Below, in pieces: positions 37,632 through 46,349 of a stretch of DNA of 64,000 nucleotides. The translations under genes were made by a program, and so were the position numbers. Below the pieces are notes generated by a model that worked only from the letters and a program-made list of their open reading frames with translations, ran no database searches and was not told where the DNA came from. Each line of letters opens with the position of its first letter. Position 1 is the stretch's first letter. This DNA comes from JAOUEA01 sp963810945 (GTDB lineage Bacteria > Actinomycetota > UBA4738 > HRBIN12). Location: NCBI GenBank assembly GCA_963810945.1, contig CAWEPI010000004.1:248001-312000 (forward strand), read 5' to 3'.

Positions 37632-38519
37632 ATGGCCGTTACAGCGTCATCCGAACCGATCCACAGCGGAGCGCGTTCGTGCGCCGTCTGCGGGTCGATG
37701 CTCCTGGACGAGCACGTCGAGGAAACGGTCTCAGGGCAGCGTTGCATATTCTGCGGCGCCGAGATGGCATCTGCGACGACGGACGGCTCGACGCCGACGG
37801 TCCCGGGAGACGTCGGCATCACGTTGCGCGAGGCGCGTCTGGCGCGGCGCGAGACGCTCGTGGATGCCTCGCGTTGGACCTGTGTGCGCACGCGCTATCT
37901 GGTGGCGCTCGAGGGGAACCATCCGGTGGACGAATTCCCCGGCCGGATCTACGCCCGGTTCTTCCTGAAGGAGTATGCGGAGCATCTGGAGCTCGACCCG
38001 GAGCCGCTCCTGCGCTCGTTCGATCGAGCGGAGGACGCCGCTGCGGTGTCGGATCTGGAACCCATGGTCGTTCCTCCTCGCCACCGGCCGAGGTGGGGCC
38101 TGGCGGCGATCGTCTCGTGCATGTTCCTGATCGCGATCGCGGCCCTCTCGATCATGCGGAGCTCGAACGAGGCGCCGGCCGGCGTCTTGCGTGCGGGTTC
38201 GTCGGGCGCGCCGGCGGCCGCGCCGAGGCACGCGACCGATCCACGGCCCACGATCCCCTCGACGCCACTGCACGCGGTCGTGAGGGTGCGCGCTGCGTGC
38301 TGGATCGAAGCCACGGTCGATGGGCAGGTGCGGCAGGCCAAGACCTACTCGCCCGGGAGTGCCGTCGTGTATCGGGCGCGTCATACCCTCGGTCTGTGGT
38401 TGGGCAACGCCGGTGGGGTGAGCCTTTCGATGAACGGACGGCGCGTCATCACCGGTGTGTCCGGACAGCCGGTCCAGCTCTCGTTCATTTGGCGTAACGG
38501 TGCTGTCCGCCAGGCGTGA
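37632..38519 (+). CDS. RodZ-like helix-turn-helix membrane protein with N-terminal zinc ribbon
   Basis: A 295-residue protein. Residues 15-45 have CAVCG and CIFCG, a probable zinc ribbon. Residues 65-125 form the RodZ-type HTH_25 domain (ITLREARLARRETLVDASRW, RYLVALEGNHPVDEFPGRIY, ARFFLKEYAEHLEL). One membrane helix lies near 160-178 (GLAAIVSCMFLIAIAALSIM). A periplasmic beta-domain like DUF4115 ends the protein (AACWIEATVDGQ...TLGLWLGNAGGVSLSMNGR). RodZ proteins link MreB to the wall or act as membrane regulators. Upstream in-frame ATG 37575 is an alternative start. Confidence 0.72.
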   Translation: MAVTASSEPIHSGARSCAVCGSMLLDEHVEETVSGQRCIFCGAEMASATTDGSTPTVPGDVGITLREARLARRETLVDASRWTCVRTRYLVALEGNHPVDEFPGRIYARFFLKEYAEHLELDPEPLLRSFDRAEDAAAVSDLEPMVVPPRHRPRWGLAAIVSCMFLIAIAALSIMRSSNEAPAGVLRAGSSGAPAAAPRHATDPRPTIPSTPLHAVVRVRAACWIEATVDGQVRQAKTYSPGSAVVYRARHTLGLWLGNAGGVSLSMNGRRVITGVSGQPVQLSFIWRNGAVRQA

Positions 38520-38531
38520 TCAACCCGGCTA

Positions 38532-38674
38532 GGTGACGGCGAGGAGGTTGCCGACGTCGTCCGGTTCGAACCAGAGAGCGGGCTCGAGGTGCTCGAGGCT
38601 CGATCTGTCTTCCGGGTTCAGGCTGGTGTTCGTGAGCCGGATCCTCGTGTCCGGGGGCGGCTACCGCCGACCAG
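38532..38674 (-). pseudogene. Possible C-terminal coding fragment
   Basis: Leftward reading gives about 45 codons with a protein-like end, NTSLNPEDRSSLEHLEPALW followed by FEPDDVGNLLAVT and stop at 38532. No start codon exists after the TAG upstream. It lies just beyond the broken end of the antiporter gene and looks like the tail of a deleted gene. No family recognised. Confidence 0.3.
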
Positions 38675-38859
38675 GTCCCCTCCTAGCGACCGCAATCCAC
38701 CAGCGTCCCTTCCGCCATCACGGCTCATCCTCTCCTTCGAGCGCGTCGCGTCAGGGAGCCACACGCTAGCCGGGTCTCGGGTGCTCACGCAGCACAGGCG
38801 GCCTCGGGCTCTCACAGGATCGAACGGTCGCGCCTCGGGCACCAGGCTGAGGAGACGAC

Positions 38860-39490
38860 CTCGACCAGTTCGTACATCAAGGACACCGACGACGAGCGCG
38901 GCCCCGAACGCGAGCGCGATCTGCTCCGACGCCTTGAGCAGCCACCACCCTGCACCGACCCCCTCTTCCGACGCCAACAGCGCGAGGAACAGCGCCAGGA
39001 ACGGCGTCGCGAGCCCATCGTTCAGTCCGCTCTCCACGTTCAGCGCTCGGCGGATGCGGACAGGAACCGCCGGATCGGTAAACACCGCGAGGCCCAGGGC
39101 AGCATCCGTTGGCGCGAGGATCGTGGCGATGACGGCCGCCGCCGCCCAGCCCTCCGCGTTGAACATCACGCCCGCCACGAGCGTCCCCAGGGCGATGGTG
39201 AGCGGGAGTCCCAGCAGGAGCAGCCGCCCGGGGAGCTGGACGTCGCCCTCGACCTCGCGCAGCCTGACGGTGGAGGCGTCGGCGAACAACACGAGGGCGA
39301 GCGTGAGCTCGGTCAACGTGAGGGATACTTCGTCTCCGACCCGGAACGGAAGGACGTTCAGGACGCTCGGACCCAGCACCAGGCCGGCCGTCATGAACAC
39401 GATCGGCGCGGTGATCGACCAGCGTTCGAGCCTCGAGGCCGCCAGCGTGTAGACGACGAAGAACGCAGCCAGGATGGTGAGGCCCTTCAC
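38860..39490 (-). pseudogene. CPA1-type cation/proton antiporter, 3'-truncated
   Basis: GTG 39490 follows GAGAGG and gives MKGLTILAAFFVVYTLAASR. Several antiporter helices follow, with LVLGPSVLNVLPF, LTELTLALVLFADASTVRL, ILAPTDAALGLAVFTDPAVP (the conserved TDP/APTD core) and RRALNVESGLNDGLATPF (the essential ESGLNDG motif). Homology stops near 38860, after about 210 residues of the usual 400-plus. The open frame beyond that is unrelated text, so the gene is truncated and probably inactive. Confidence 0.65.
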
Positions 39491-39880
39491 GTCCACCTCT
39501 CGAGCAGACACTTGGCACGCGACGCCAAAGGATAGTCCGCCCCTCAGGGAGGCGAGCCCGGGCGCCACCTCGGCAGCCACCCGTCGCTCGGTCCTGAGCC
39601 TCCGCCCGCGGGCACGAAGGCGGACCGTACTTGGCGCACATGATCGCGCGCCTCACCCGATCCTTGGCTCAGAAGCTGGGATCGACCGACCCGTGGGCCG
39701 TTCGGGCGTCGCCCAGGTGACCCTGCCTCTTCCCCGGATCACCGTGTTGAATCAAGCGAAGGGGAATCGATGGCGTGCAGCAGCCATGCGAGTTCGTGGC
39801 TCGAGAAACAGAGACAGCATCGTCGCTCAGATCCGAATCGTCGCTCGGTTCGGAAGAGGTCACTCAGGTCGGGAGGGGCC
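39491..39880. other. Intergenic stretch without recognised gene
   Basis: No open frame with family features on either strand. It ends with GGGAGGGG, the ribosome binding site of the next gene. Confidence 0.4.
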
Positions 39881-40690
39881 ATGAAGAAATTCTTGCTCTG
39901 CCTCACAACGGTTTCGATCGCGATCGGCGCGATGGCTGTTCCGGCTGAGGCCGGATCCAAGCCCAAGGTGTTCAGCAGCCTTCCCGCCCAGCTTCCGGGC
40001 AATGTGGCGAGTGTCGGATTCGAAGCGACTCAGACCGACGCGTTCGGTGATCAGATCCGGCTGGCTCCAGGCAAGCGGAAGCTCCAGAAGGTTACGGTCG
40101 TGATGAGTTCGTGGGCTTGTGAGACGGGGAGTTGGACCGCTGGCTGCAAGACGACCCAAGGGGCGACCTTCAAGGAAGACATCAAGCTGACCCTGTACCG
40201 GGCGAACAAGGCCGACCCGAACCTCCCCGGTGCGAAGATCGGGAGCCGCAAGAGAACGTTCGCGATCCCCTTCCGGCCGTCTGCCACTCCGGCCAAGTGC
40301 AGCGCGAACCCGACCGGATGGTACTCGTCGAAGAGCGATGCCTGCTTCAACGGGAAGGCGATCAAGATCGTCTTCGAGTTCTCCGGCCTTCACCTCCCCG
40401 AGGAACTGGTATACGGCATCTCCTACAACACGAGTACTTCGGGGAACCAGCCTCATGGCCCGAGGCCGTGTCAGGGCACAGCCGAGGGATGCCCTGACGA
40501 TTCCTTGAACGTCGGAACGGCGGCAGGTCTGCCGGCTCGCGGCACTGATGTCTACCCCGATGGGGTCTTTACCGATCAGCAGACGGGGGGCAACTGTGCG
40601 AGCGACGCAACCGTCCCAGACGCGTTTTCGCTCGACGCGTGCGGTTGGGCGGGGTTCAATCCATTGGTGAGCTTCCGGGTCAAGAAGTAA
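39881..40690 (+). CDS. Secreted cysteine-containing protein of unknown function
   Basis: A 269-residue protein with a clear signal peptide (MKKFLLCLTTVSIAIGAMAVPAEAG; cleavage after AEA). The mature part resembles a single beta-sandwich: VASVGFEATQTDAFGDQIRL, LQKVTVVMSSWACETGSW, IKLTLYRANKADPNLPGAKI and LVYGISYNTSTSG, with eight or so cysteines. No family recognised. ATG 39881 follows GGGAGGGG with good spacing. It is the last chromosomal gene before the integrated element. Confidence 0.6.
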   Translation: MKKFLLCLTTVSIAIGAMAVPAEAGSKPKVFSSLPAQLPGNVASVGFEATQTDAFGDQIRLAPGKRKLQKVTVVMSSWACETGSWTAGCKTTQGATFKEDIKLTLYRANKADPNLPGAKIGSRKRTFAIPFRPSATPAKCSANPTGWYSSKSDACFNGKAIKIVFEFSGLHLPEELVYGISYNTSTSGNQPHGPRPCQGTAEGCPDDSLNVGTAAGLPARGTDVYPDGVFTDQQTGGNCASDATVPDAFSLDACGWAGFNPLVSFRVKK

Positions 40691-40891
40691 GCCCGAATCC
40701 ACCGATGTTTGGCTCACCGAGGACGACGGAGCGGTTCACCTCCCAGGCAGACCGTGTGTTTCGCATCACTCACGCCAGCAACCCGGCCAAGAGAGGGACG
40801 GGGCACCGTCCGAAAAGGTCTTTGACCGGATATCGACCAGAGGTGGATCGAGGAACACCCCGCTCAGAGGGTGTTCGTGCTGGTGAGAAGT
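40691..40891. other. Intergenic stretch before the left attachment site
   Basis: No gene recognised in these 200 bases. Confidence 0.4.
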
Positions 40892-40938
40892 GGTGGGCCC
40901 CCGGGGACTCGAACCCCGAACCTGCGGATTAAGAGTCC
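40892..40938 (-). repeat. attL: 47-bp duplicate of the tRNA-Lys 3' part
   Basis: Identical to 54761-54807. It contains the tRNA from the anticodon stem-loop to the acceptor end in the same orientation, but no 5' half. This is the footprint expected from integration at a tRNA 3' end. Confidence 0.85.
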
Positions 40939-41033
40939 CAGCGGCATCGTGCCGGGATGTACCTCCATGTGCCCTGACCTGCACCGATGTACCGCCGGAT
41001 TGGGCGCAACCTCCTGACCTGCGGAGGGAAGAC

Positions 41034-41050
41034 TGGCAGGAAACTGGCAG
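41034..41050 (+). repeat. Paired TGGCAG repeats near the left end
   Basis: TGGCAG at 41034-41039 and 41045-41050, period 11. A similar pair with period 12 is near the right end (54695-54712). They may be integrase arm-type sites or remnants of the integrase end. Confidence 0.35.
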
Positions 41051-41068
41051 GGCTGCCAAGCCTGACAA

Positions 41069-41111
41069 GACGAAAGCCCCCCGGGATCTCTCCCGAGGGG
41101 CCTCTTTCGTC
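41069..41111 (-). terminator. Hairpin after the integrase remnant
   Basis: GACGAAAG at 41069-41076 pairs with CTTTCGTC at 41104-41111 around an inner GC-rich stem. On the minus strand it lies just past the integrase stop, so it probably ended that transcript. Confidence 0.6.
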
Positions 41112-41116
41112 GTGGT

Positions 41117-41209
41117 CTACAGACCGCCGAGCACGCCCCCGTAGACGGCCTCTGCGGTGTCGGCCAGCGGGTCGGTCATCTTGTCGTCCGGATGCCCGTA
41201 GGTCAACGT
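41117..41209 (-). pseudogene. Tyrosine integrase C-terminal remnant
   Basis: About 30 codons reading leftward give TLTYGHPDDKMTDPLADTAE then AVYGGVLGGL and stop. The TYGHP-type motif contains the region of the catalytic tyrosine tail of phage integrases, whose C-terminal ends look like this. The rest of the gene is absent; at 41203-41209 the sequence passes directly into terminase coding sequence on the other strand. Its place beside attL fits an integrase. Confidence 0.55.
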
Positions 41210-42642
41210 TTTCTATTGAGCTGCCCGTCTACTCGATGATGCGTGATCGCAACCACCGGGGACTCATCATCATGCGGAACCAGGATGAGGCCCGGAAGTG
41301 TGTTTCGGCCGTCGCTCAGCGTTTGTCGGATTGGGATTACTGGCAGCACTTGCAGGAGGAGATCGTCGCCCAGGACGAGCAGCCTCCGGTGAACCCGCTC
41401 CGCTACTTCAGCAAGCACCCGTTCAAGCCAGAGAGCAAGCGCAGCGGCAGCCTGTGGTCGGCAGATGGATTCCGCGTGGCCGGAACCACGAGCGGTGAAA
41501 AGGATCTGACTTTCCAAGCCCTCGGAGTGGGAAGCCAACTGCAAGGGATCCGCTCAGACCGCATCGTCATCGACGACTGCCAGGACCCTTCTCTTGCGAT
41601 GACTTCGCCGAAGGATTCCGCCGACAAACTCAAGTGGTTCCAGAGCGTCTTGCTCGGCCGCGTGAGTGATGAGCAACAGGTCGTGGTGATGGGCAACTTC
41701 TTCTCGCCCGACGACTTCCTGCATCGGCTCATCGCGTCCCCGAGCGGCGAGCAGTTCCGGGTCGTGCAGTACCCAGCGTGAGATCCCCGGCGAAGACGGC
41801 GAGATGGTTCCCCTCTGTCCCGAGTATTGGACCCCGGAGGGTCTCCGCAAGAAGGAAGCGGAAGTCGGGGCCGAGGCGTGGTTTTTCACTTGGCTCCAGA
41901 GCGAAGGGTCCTACGCGGAGTCGACGTTCCGCCGTGAAGCCATCGACGCCTGCAAGGACACAACGCTCCGCATCGGAGAAGTGCCACTAGATGTGAGCGA
42001 CATCTTCCTGGGTGTCGACCCGGCGACGGCCGCGAGCGGGTTCTGCGCGATGGTCGTTTGGGGCTACTCGCGTAAGACCGACCAGCGGTACCTGATCGAC
42101 GTGTTCAACCAGTCGGGCATGCGCACCTCGGACGCGATCATCACGCAGGTTCTCGAATACTGCCGCACGTACAACCCGCGTCGTGTCGTGTGGGAGGGGA
42201 ACGCGCAGCAGAAAGCCACGCTGTACCAGGAGTCGATGCAACGCGGTCTCAAGTCGATGGGGATCAAGTTCACGATCTACCAGACCATGAGCGGGGTGGG
42301 CGGTCGCGCGAAGTTCTCGAACTTCGACATCACCACCATCGGTGGTCTCTTCGATTCCGGGCTCATCACGCTCCCGTATGGCGGGACGCACGAGGACGTG
42401 GCGAAGGTCGATGCGTTCGTGGATCAGTTGTGTTCCTGGCGGACCGACGCGGAGGGACACTCGATCCGCTACCTCAAACGAGACATGGTGATGGCCTGCC
42501 TCTTCGCTGAGTCCGAAGCCTTCGCACTCGCTACGAAACCGAAAGAGAAGAAGCCGCGCGCAAGCCGCCGAACATCCCGAGATGGGCGAGCAACGGTGAC
42601 GGCGGCTGGGCATGGCAGGAGAGGCGTGAGTTCGGTGACTGA
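41203..42642 (+). pseudogene. Phage terminase large subunit, 5'-truncated and frameshifted
   Basis: Begins inside the protein at STFSIELPVYSMMRDRNHRG, i.e. just after the Walker A region, so roughly the first 70-100 residues are missing. The Walker B-like RIVIDDCQDP, LLGRVSDEQQVVVMGNFF, the RNase H-like nuclease segment FLGVDPATAASGFCAMVVWG and DMVMACLFAESEAF follow. Frame changes occur near 41770 (joining YPA to REIPGEDGEMVPLCPEYW) and near 42560 (restoring NIPRWASNGDGGWAWQERRE and stop at 42640-42642). The lack of Walker A means it cannot package DNA. Confidence 0.7.
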
Positions 42643-42877
42643 GACCGGTTGGCAGGGCTGGTTGACGTTTGACGTGCAGGTCGCGCTCGGGCCCGAGGTC
42701 TACTACGACGACTTCGCGGAGATGCTCGCGCGTCACATCGAGTTCAACCTGGCCGGCGGGCTCGGCAACGGCACCGACGCCCTCACCGGACGGGTGCAGC
42801 ACATCCGCTCCGAGCAGATGGAGTGGCATCCGAGCTTAGTCCCGTCTCTGCGGCTGTTGGACGGCACGGAGACATGA
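42635..42877 (+). CDS. Small phage-type hypothetical protein
   Basis: An 80-residue protein from GTG 42635 (MTETGWQGWLTFDVQVALGP), overlapping the terminase stop in another frame, as in tightly packed phage genes. VYYDDFAEMLARHIEFNLAG is likely helical. No family recognised. Confidence 0.45.
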   Translation: MTETGWQGWLTFDVQVALGPEVYYDDFAEMLARHIEFNLAGGLGNGTDALTGRVQHIRSEQMEWHPSLVPSLRLLDGTET

Positions 42878-43007
42878 AGGCAGGAAGGCGTCGACGAGGC
42901 TGGTTAGAGGCGTGCTACCGAGTCAGACTGACCCGGTGGACGATTCGGACCCCGACCTACGTGCCATTTCCCCACCCCCTACGAGGTGGGGTGGGCGGAG
43001 CATCAAG

Positions 43008-43565
43008 ATGCTCAACGTAGGCGCTTCCTTCGCTCTTGCCGCCGTGGGCGTCGCGGTGTTGGCGTGGCTGCAGAACCCGCTTGGCGGGATCCTGGCCGCG
43101 GTTGCAGTCGCGATGGCGATCCTCTGTTTGTGCTTGGTCCATCTCGTGTTGCTCTTCGAGGGCGATCTGATCATGTTCTGCAGCGTCTTGCGGGGGACGT
43201 TCCAAACGTCGGCGAACCAGGTCCAACAAGTCAGCGTCAGAAGCGCCGCAGGAACCGTTTGGCTCCGCATCCGCATCGACAGAGGCACGGTGTCGCTTGT
43301 CGGTCGCAGGTGGCTCGGGCTCGTCGAGCGGATCCACGAGGGGAATCCGGACGCTGAGATCGACCGGCGACGGTGTCCCGCCGAGCCTCAGACGATGAGC
43401 CGTCTTCGGTCCGGCATCGAGGAGACGTGGAGAGCGTTCTTCGCCTGGTTGGACGTCGGGTGGAAGCCGATCATTCTGCTCGCGGCGATCGGAGTTCTCC
43501 TCGCCGTTCTCGCCGCGTGGCTGTTGGGACCCGGCGCGGGCGACGCGGGTACCTGGATGCCCTGA
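43008..43565 (+). CDS. Membrane protein of unknown function
   Basis: About 185 residues from ATG 43008, 7 bases after GGAG (an in-frame start at 42912 is possible). Two helices near the start (FALAAVGVAVLAWLQNPLGG and AVAMAILCLCLVHLVLLF), a cytoplasmic middle part with VQQVSVRSAAGTVWLRIRID, and a C-terminal helix (IILLAAIGVLLAVLAAWLL). No family recognised. Confidence 0.5.
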   Translation: MLNVGASFALAAVGVAVLAWLQNPLGGILAAVAVAMAILCLCLVHLVLLFEGDLIMFCSVLRGTFQTSANQVQQVSVRSAAGTVWLRIRIDRGTVSLVGRRWLGLVERIHEGNPDAEIDRRRCPAEPQTMSRLRSGIEETWRAFFAWLDVGWKPIILLAAIGVLLAVLAAWLLGPGAGDAGTWMP

Positions 43566-43585
43566 TTCGGGTCGTCGCGCAGCGC

Positions 43586-43591
43586 TAGGGT
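43586..43591 (+). promoter_or_regulatory. -10 box (TAGGGT) of XRE-type start
   Basis: TAGGGT is 6 bases before ATG 43598, the same leaderless geometry as before the second XRE start at 53120. Confidence 0.45.
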
Positions 43592-43597
43592 GGCTGA

Positions 43598-43654
43598 ATG
43601 GCGATGTTCGCGACGATGCTCAAGCGCGACCGGGAGCGTGTCGGGCTGCGGATC
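43598..43654 (+). pseudogene. 5' fragment of an XRE-type regulator gene
   Basis: MAMFATMLKRDRERVGLRIA is the N-terminus of small XRE helix-turn-helix proteins common in actinobacteria (MxxFxxMLKRxRExxGL). The reading frame then leaves the family and runs in phase into the alpha/beta-hydrolase. A 23-base segment (43599-43621) is identical to 53121-53143. The matching C-terminal part appears 1.2 kb later at 44861. Confidence 0.55.
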
Positions 43655-43801
43655 GCCGTGCCTCGTGGCTCGTCGGCGTATGTGCCCGCGAGTACCGCGC
43701 GATCGAGGCTGGCTCTCCTCCCGGCGAGGACTCTCAGCTCTGAGGGGTTGCGGACCTTCGTGTCAGAGGCAGACAATCCCCCGACGCGGGGGAGTGGGCA
43801 T

Positions 43802-44701
43802 ATGTCCGGGCTGAGAAGCGCCAACGATCCTGGTAGCTACTCCCGACATCTCGCCCAGCTCCTGGATGGTCTGCCGGTCACGGATCGCAGACTCGACGTG
43901 GCCGGGACCTCGACCCCTGTGCTCGAGGGCGGTACTGGCGCACCCCTCATCCTTTTGCACGGGATCGGTGGATTCGCAGAGGAATGGGTCCGCGCCGTCC
44001 CGAGACTAGCGAGCAGCCATCGGGTCGTTGTTCCCGATCTGCCGGGTCTCGGTCGCTCGCGACTGGGGAAGGGCGCGCTGGACGCGCCCTCCGTCGTGGA
44101 ATGGCTCCGCCTGCTGATCGATCAGACGTGCGCCGAGCCTCCCACGCTCGTGGGTCACTCCCTGGGAGGAGGCATCGCCGCCCGCTTCGCGATCGCACAT
44201 CCGGCCAAGATCCGGCGCATCGTTTTGGAAGACTCGGCGTCGCTTGGCCGTTTCCGCCCGTCGCCCGGCTTGGTCTTGGCGATCATGCGCTTCGGCGCGC
44301 GCCCCACCCGCGCGAACCACGAGCGGTTCCTCCGGCAAGTCCTGTTCGATCCGGACCGGGCCGCGGCGGAATGGGGTGATCGATGGTCCGCGTTAGAGGA
44401 CTACGACATCGAGCTTGCAGGCGACAAGGCCGTGAGCAAGGCGACTAGCCAATTGGTCAGACGTATCGCGACCCGAAGGATCCCACGGGAAAGGCTCGCT
44501 TCGATCACGGTGCCGGTCGCGTTGATATGGGGAAGCGGGGACCGTCTGATGCGGTTCTCGATCGGCCAGCGAGCCGCCCAAGCATTCGACTGGCCCCTAT
44601 ATCCGATCGAAGAGTGCGGACACGGCCCCCACATCGAACGCCCCGGTGCCTTCATCGATGCGCTGGAGATGGCGATCGCTCCTCGCGAGATCGGAACATG
44701 A
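43802..44701 (+). CDS. Alpha/beta-hydrolase
   Basis: About 299 residues from ATG 43802, after GGGGGAG. ILLHGIGGFAEEW is the oxyanion HG motif, GHSLGGG holds the nucleophilic Ser, GSGDRL the acid Asp, and ECGHGPHIERP the catalytic His. All triad members are present, so it is probably active; the substrate is unknown. The frame is open back to the XRE start at 43598, so a longer fusion product is possible. It is flanked by XRE 5' and 3' pieces. Confidence 0.72.
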   Translation: MSGLRSANDPGSYSRHLAQLLDGLPVTDRRLDVAGTSTPVLEGGTGAPLILLHGIGGFAEEWVRAVPRLASSHRVVVPDLPGLGRSRLGKGALDAPSVVEWLRLLIDQTCAEPPTLVGHSLGGGIAARFAIAHPAKIRRIVLEDSASLGRFRPSPGLVLAIMRFGARPTRANHERFLRQVLFDPDRAAAEWGDRWSALEDYDIELAGDKAVSKATSQLVRRIATRRIPRERLASITVPVALIWGSGDRLMRFSIGQRAAQAFDWPLYPIEECGHGPHIERPGAFIDALEMAIAPREIGT

Positions 44702-44868
44702 CCAAGGGGCTCTCGTCGTCCGAGCGAGCCAGGGCGAACAATTGCCAGCGCACGCAGTACGCCAAAGAAGCGCCGAAGTACGACAGGGAGTCGGAATCTA
44801 CCGAGCGCTGGTTCTTCGGCTCGAAGCATCGGGGGTGGGCCTGTTCACGAGCGAAGGGAGGTCACGCT
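44698..44868 (+). pseudogene. Methyltransferase 5' fragment
   Basis: ATG 44698 overlaps the hydrolase stop and reads TQYAKEAPKYDRESESTERW, then FFGSKHRGWACSRAKG. This is the N-terminal segment of class I SAM methyltransferases that normally continues into the glycine-rich motif (LEVAxGTG). It is cut off exactly there; the DNA continues as the XRE 3' piece in another frame. Inactive. Confidence 0.5.
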
Positions 44869-45046
44869 CGAGGACGGTCGCATCGCCCGCGTGTCGTGGC
44901 TCTGCGGCGTGACGGTGCGCGAGTACCTCGAGATCGAGGCCGGTAGGAAGCCCCCGGATTGGGACACCTACGAGCGCGTCTGCAAGCTGTTCGGGTGGCC
45001 TCAGTCGTTCGTATCGGATGCACGACATCTAGGCCTCGGGTCATGA
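44861..45046 (+). pseudogene. 3' fragment of an XRE-type regulator gene
   Basis: Reads VTLEDGRIARVSWLCGVTVR, EYLEIEAGRKPPDWDTYERV and CKLFGWPQSFV, the helix-turn-helix and conserved tail of the small XRE proteins. It lacks the start region found at 43598. Its TGA overlaps the next ATG at 45043. Confidence 0.6.
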
Positions 45047-45984
45047 CCCTCAAGACCTGTCTTCGCTGTGACTGGCAAGGCGAGACGACGAAGCCCGAGT
45101 GCCCGAACTGCGGGGGGCAGCCGCTCTACGTGGTCGACCCGCCGCCAAAGTCGCCACCTGAGCACCACCCCGACCAAGGGAGGCTTGAGACCGAGAGCGC
45201 CGCGCCACTCGCTCCACCTGAGCACGCGCCTCCTGTGGAACCCGCCGCCGCATCGCGCCGGCCCGTCCGGACGGTTGTCTTGCTCGCGCTTGCCGTCGGG
45301 CTCGTCGTCGCCCTGGGCACCTGGATCAGTGCCAACCGCCAACAACCGACGCCGGCCGCATCTACGGACCCCCTCGCATCCGAAGCGCCTTCGAACGACA
45401 CCCCGTCGACGGTGCCACCGTTGTATCAGCTCGCGATCGGCGACCCTCTAGCGCCTGGGAGGTATGCCTTCCGCACGGAGCCCCCCTCCATGACTCGTAC
45501 TGGATCACGATGGATATCCCGAGTGGCTGGGGCGGGGATGAAGGACGGGTGATCACCAAGGGGGCGCCGGGCAAGGCGATCAGCACGTGGGTGCTCCGCA
45601 ACGTGTACGCCGAACCCTGTGCGTGGAAAGGCACGGCGCTCGGCCCGCCGGCGGGGTCATCCTTCGCTGCCTTGGTCGGTGCCTTGGCGGCCCAGAAGGA
45701 CCGACACGCCTCTAACCCGACCGAGGATCAAGCTCGATGGGTTCTCCGGCACCTACATGGAGCTGAGGACGCCAGCCGGGATCGACCTCGCCGACTGCGA
45801 CAACGGCCAGTTCCGAAGCTGGGGTGGAAGGTGGACCAACCCCGGTCAGCGCGACATGCTGTGGATCCTCGATGTCGATGGCGTTCCTCTGGTGATCGAT
45901 GCGTCGCTAGATGCAGGGACATCGGCGCAGGATCAGGCCGAGACCACCAAGATCGCGGAGTCCACCAAGATCGATCCCGTCTGA
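45043..45984 (+). CDS. Zinc-ribbon membrane protein with extracellular domain, frameshifted
   Basis: Residues 1-30 have CLRCDWQG and CPNCGG, a zinc ribbon. A Pro-rich stretch, one helix (TVVLLALAVGLVVALGTWI) and an extracellular domain follow: LAIGDPLAPGRYAFRTEPP, then MDIPSGWGGDEGRVITKG, then LDGFSGTYMELRTPAGIDLA and MLWILDVDGVPLVIDASLD. Frames change near 45487 (a C6 run) and near 45720; joined length is about 313. The domain resembles actinobacterial exported proteins with an xPGxYxF...PxGW pattern. Function unknown. Confidence 0.6.
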
Positions 45985-46014
45985 AACCGTGCACGCTGGC
46001 GGCGCTTCTCCGCG

Positions 46015-46239
46015 TCATCGCTCGTCTGTAGCGGGCTTCCGCCACGGGTAGCGATCCCACCACTGGACGTCGTCCATCCACCACTGCACCTCTTCGCGGC
46101 TCCACGCGCGGTGCGGGCCCGTGGCGATTGGCTCCGGGAAGTCCGCGCCGTTGGCGATCTGGCGGGCGCGTTCCTTCGTCACGTTCAGCAGGCGGGCGAT
46201 GTCAGTGAGGCGCAGCGTCGGCGGGTCCTGGGCGGCCAC
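46015..46239 (-). CDS. AlpA/excisionase-like DNA-binding protein, copy 1 (intact)
   Basis: A 74-residue protein with the MerR-like winged helix of AlpA/excisionases: TLRLTDIARLLNVTKERARQ, IANGADFPEPIATG, HRAWSREEVQWWMDDVQWW and an ending PWRKPATDER. It would bind DNA near the attachment sites or act as a transcription factor. It is the only copy of five that reads through without damage. It converges on the zinc-ribbon gene. Confidence 0.7.
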   Translation of the reverse strand: MAAQDPPTLRLTDIARLLNVTKERARQIANGADFPEPIATGPHRAWSREEVQWWMDDVQWWDRYPWRKPATDER

Positions 46240-46336
46240 GCGGGGATGCTAGCGTCCGGGATCGCTACCTCATCCGTGGTGCTAGCACCCAGACCGACAC
46301 ATGCGCGCCCCCATCCCCAGGGGCTGGTGAGGCACG

Positions 46337-46342
46337 TAGGCT
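46337..46342 (+). promoter_or_regulatory. -10 box (TAGGCT) of leaderless small gene
   Basis: TAGGCT is 7 bases before ATG 46350. Confidence 0.4.
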
Positions 46343-46349
46343 TCCGCTC

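Noticed and set aside
40890..41144. Open frame reading VGPRGLEPRTCGLRV at the left att site (and again at 54773)
   Set aside because: This is the known false translation of a tRNA T-arm, not a protein.
42970..42987. Inverted repeat CCCCACC...GGTGGGG as a terminator
   Set aside because: The stem is short (7 bp) and lies directly before a likely start codon; not supported.
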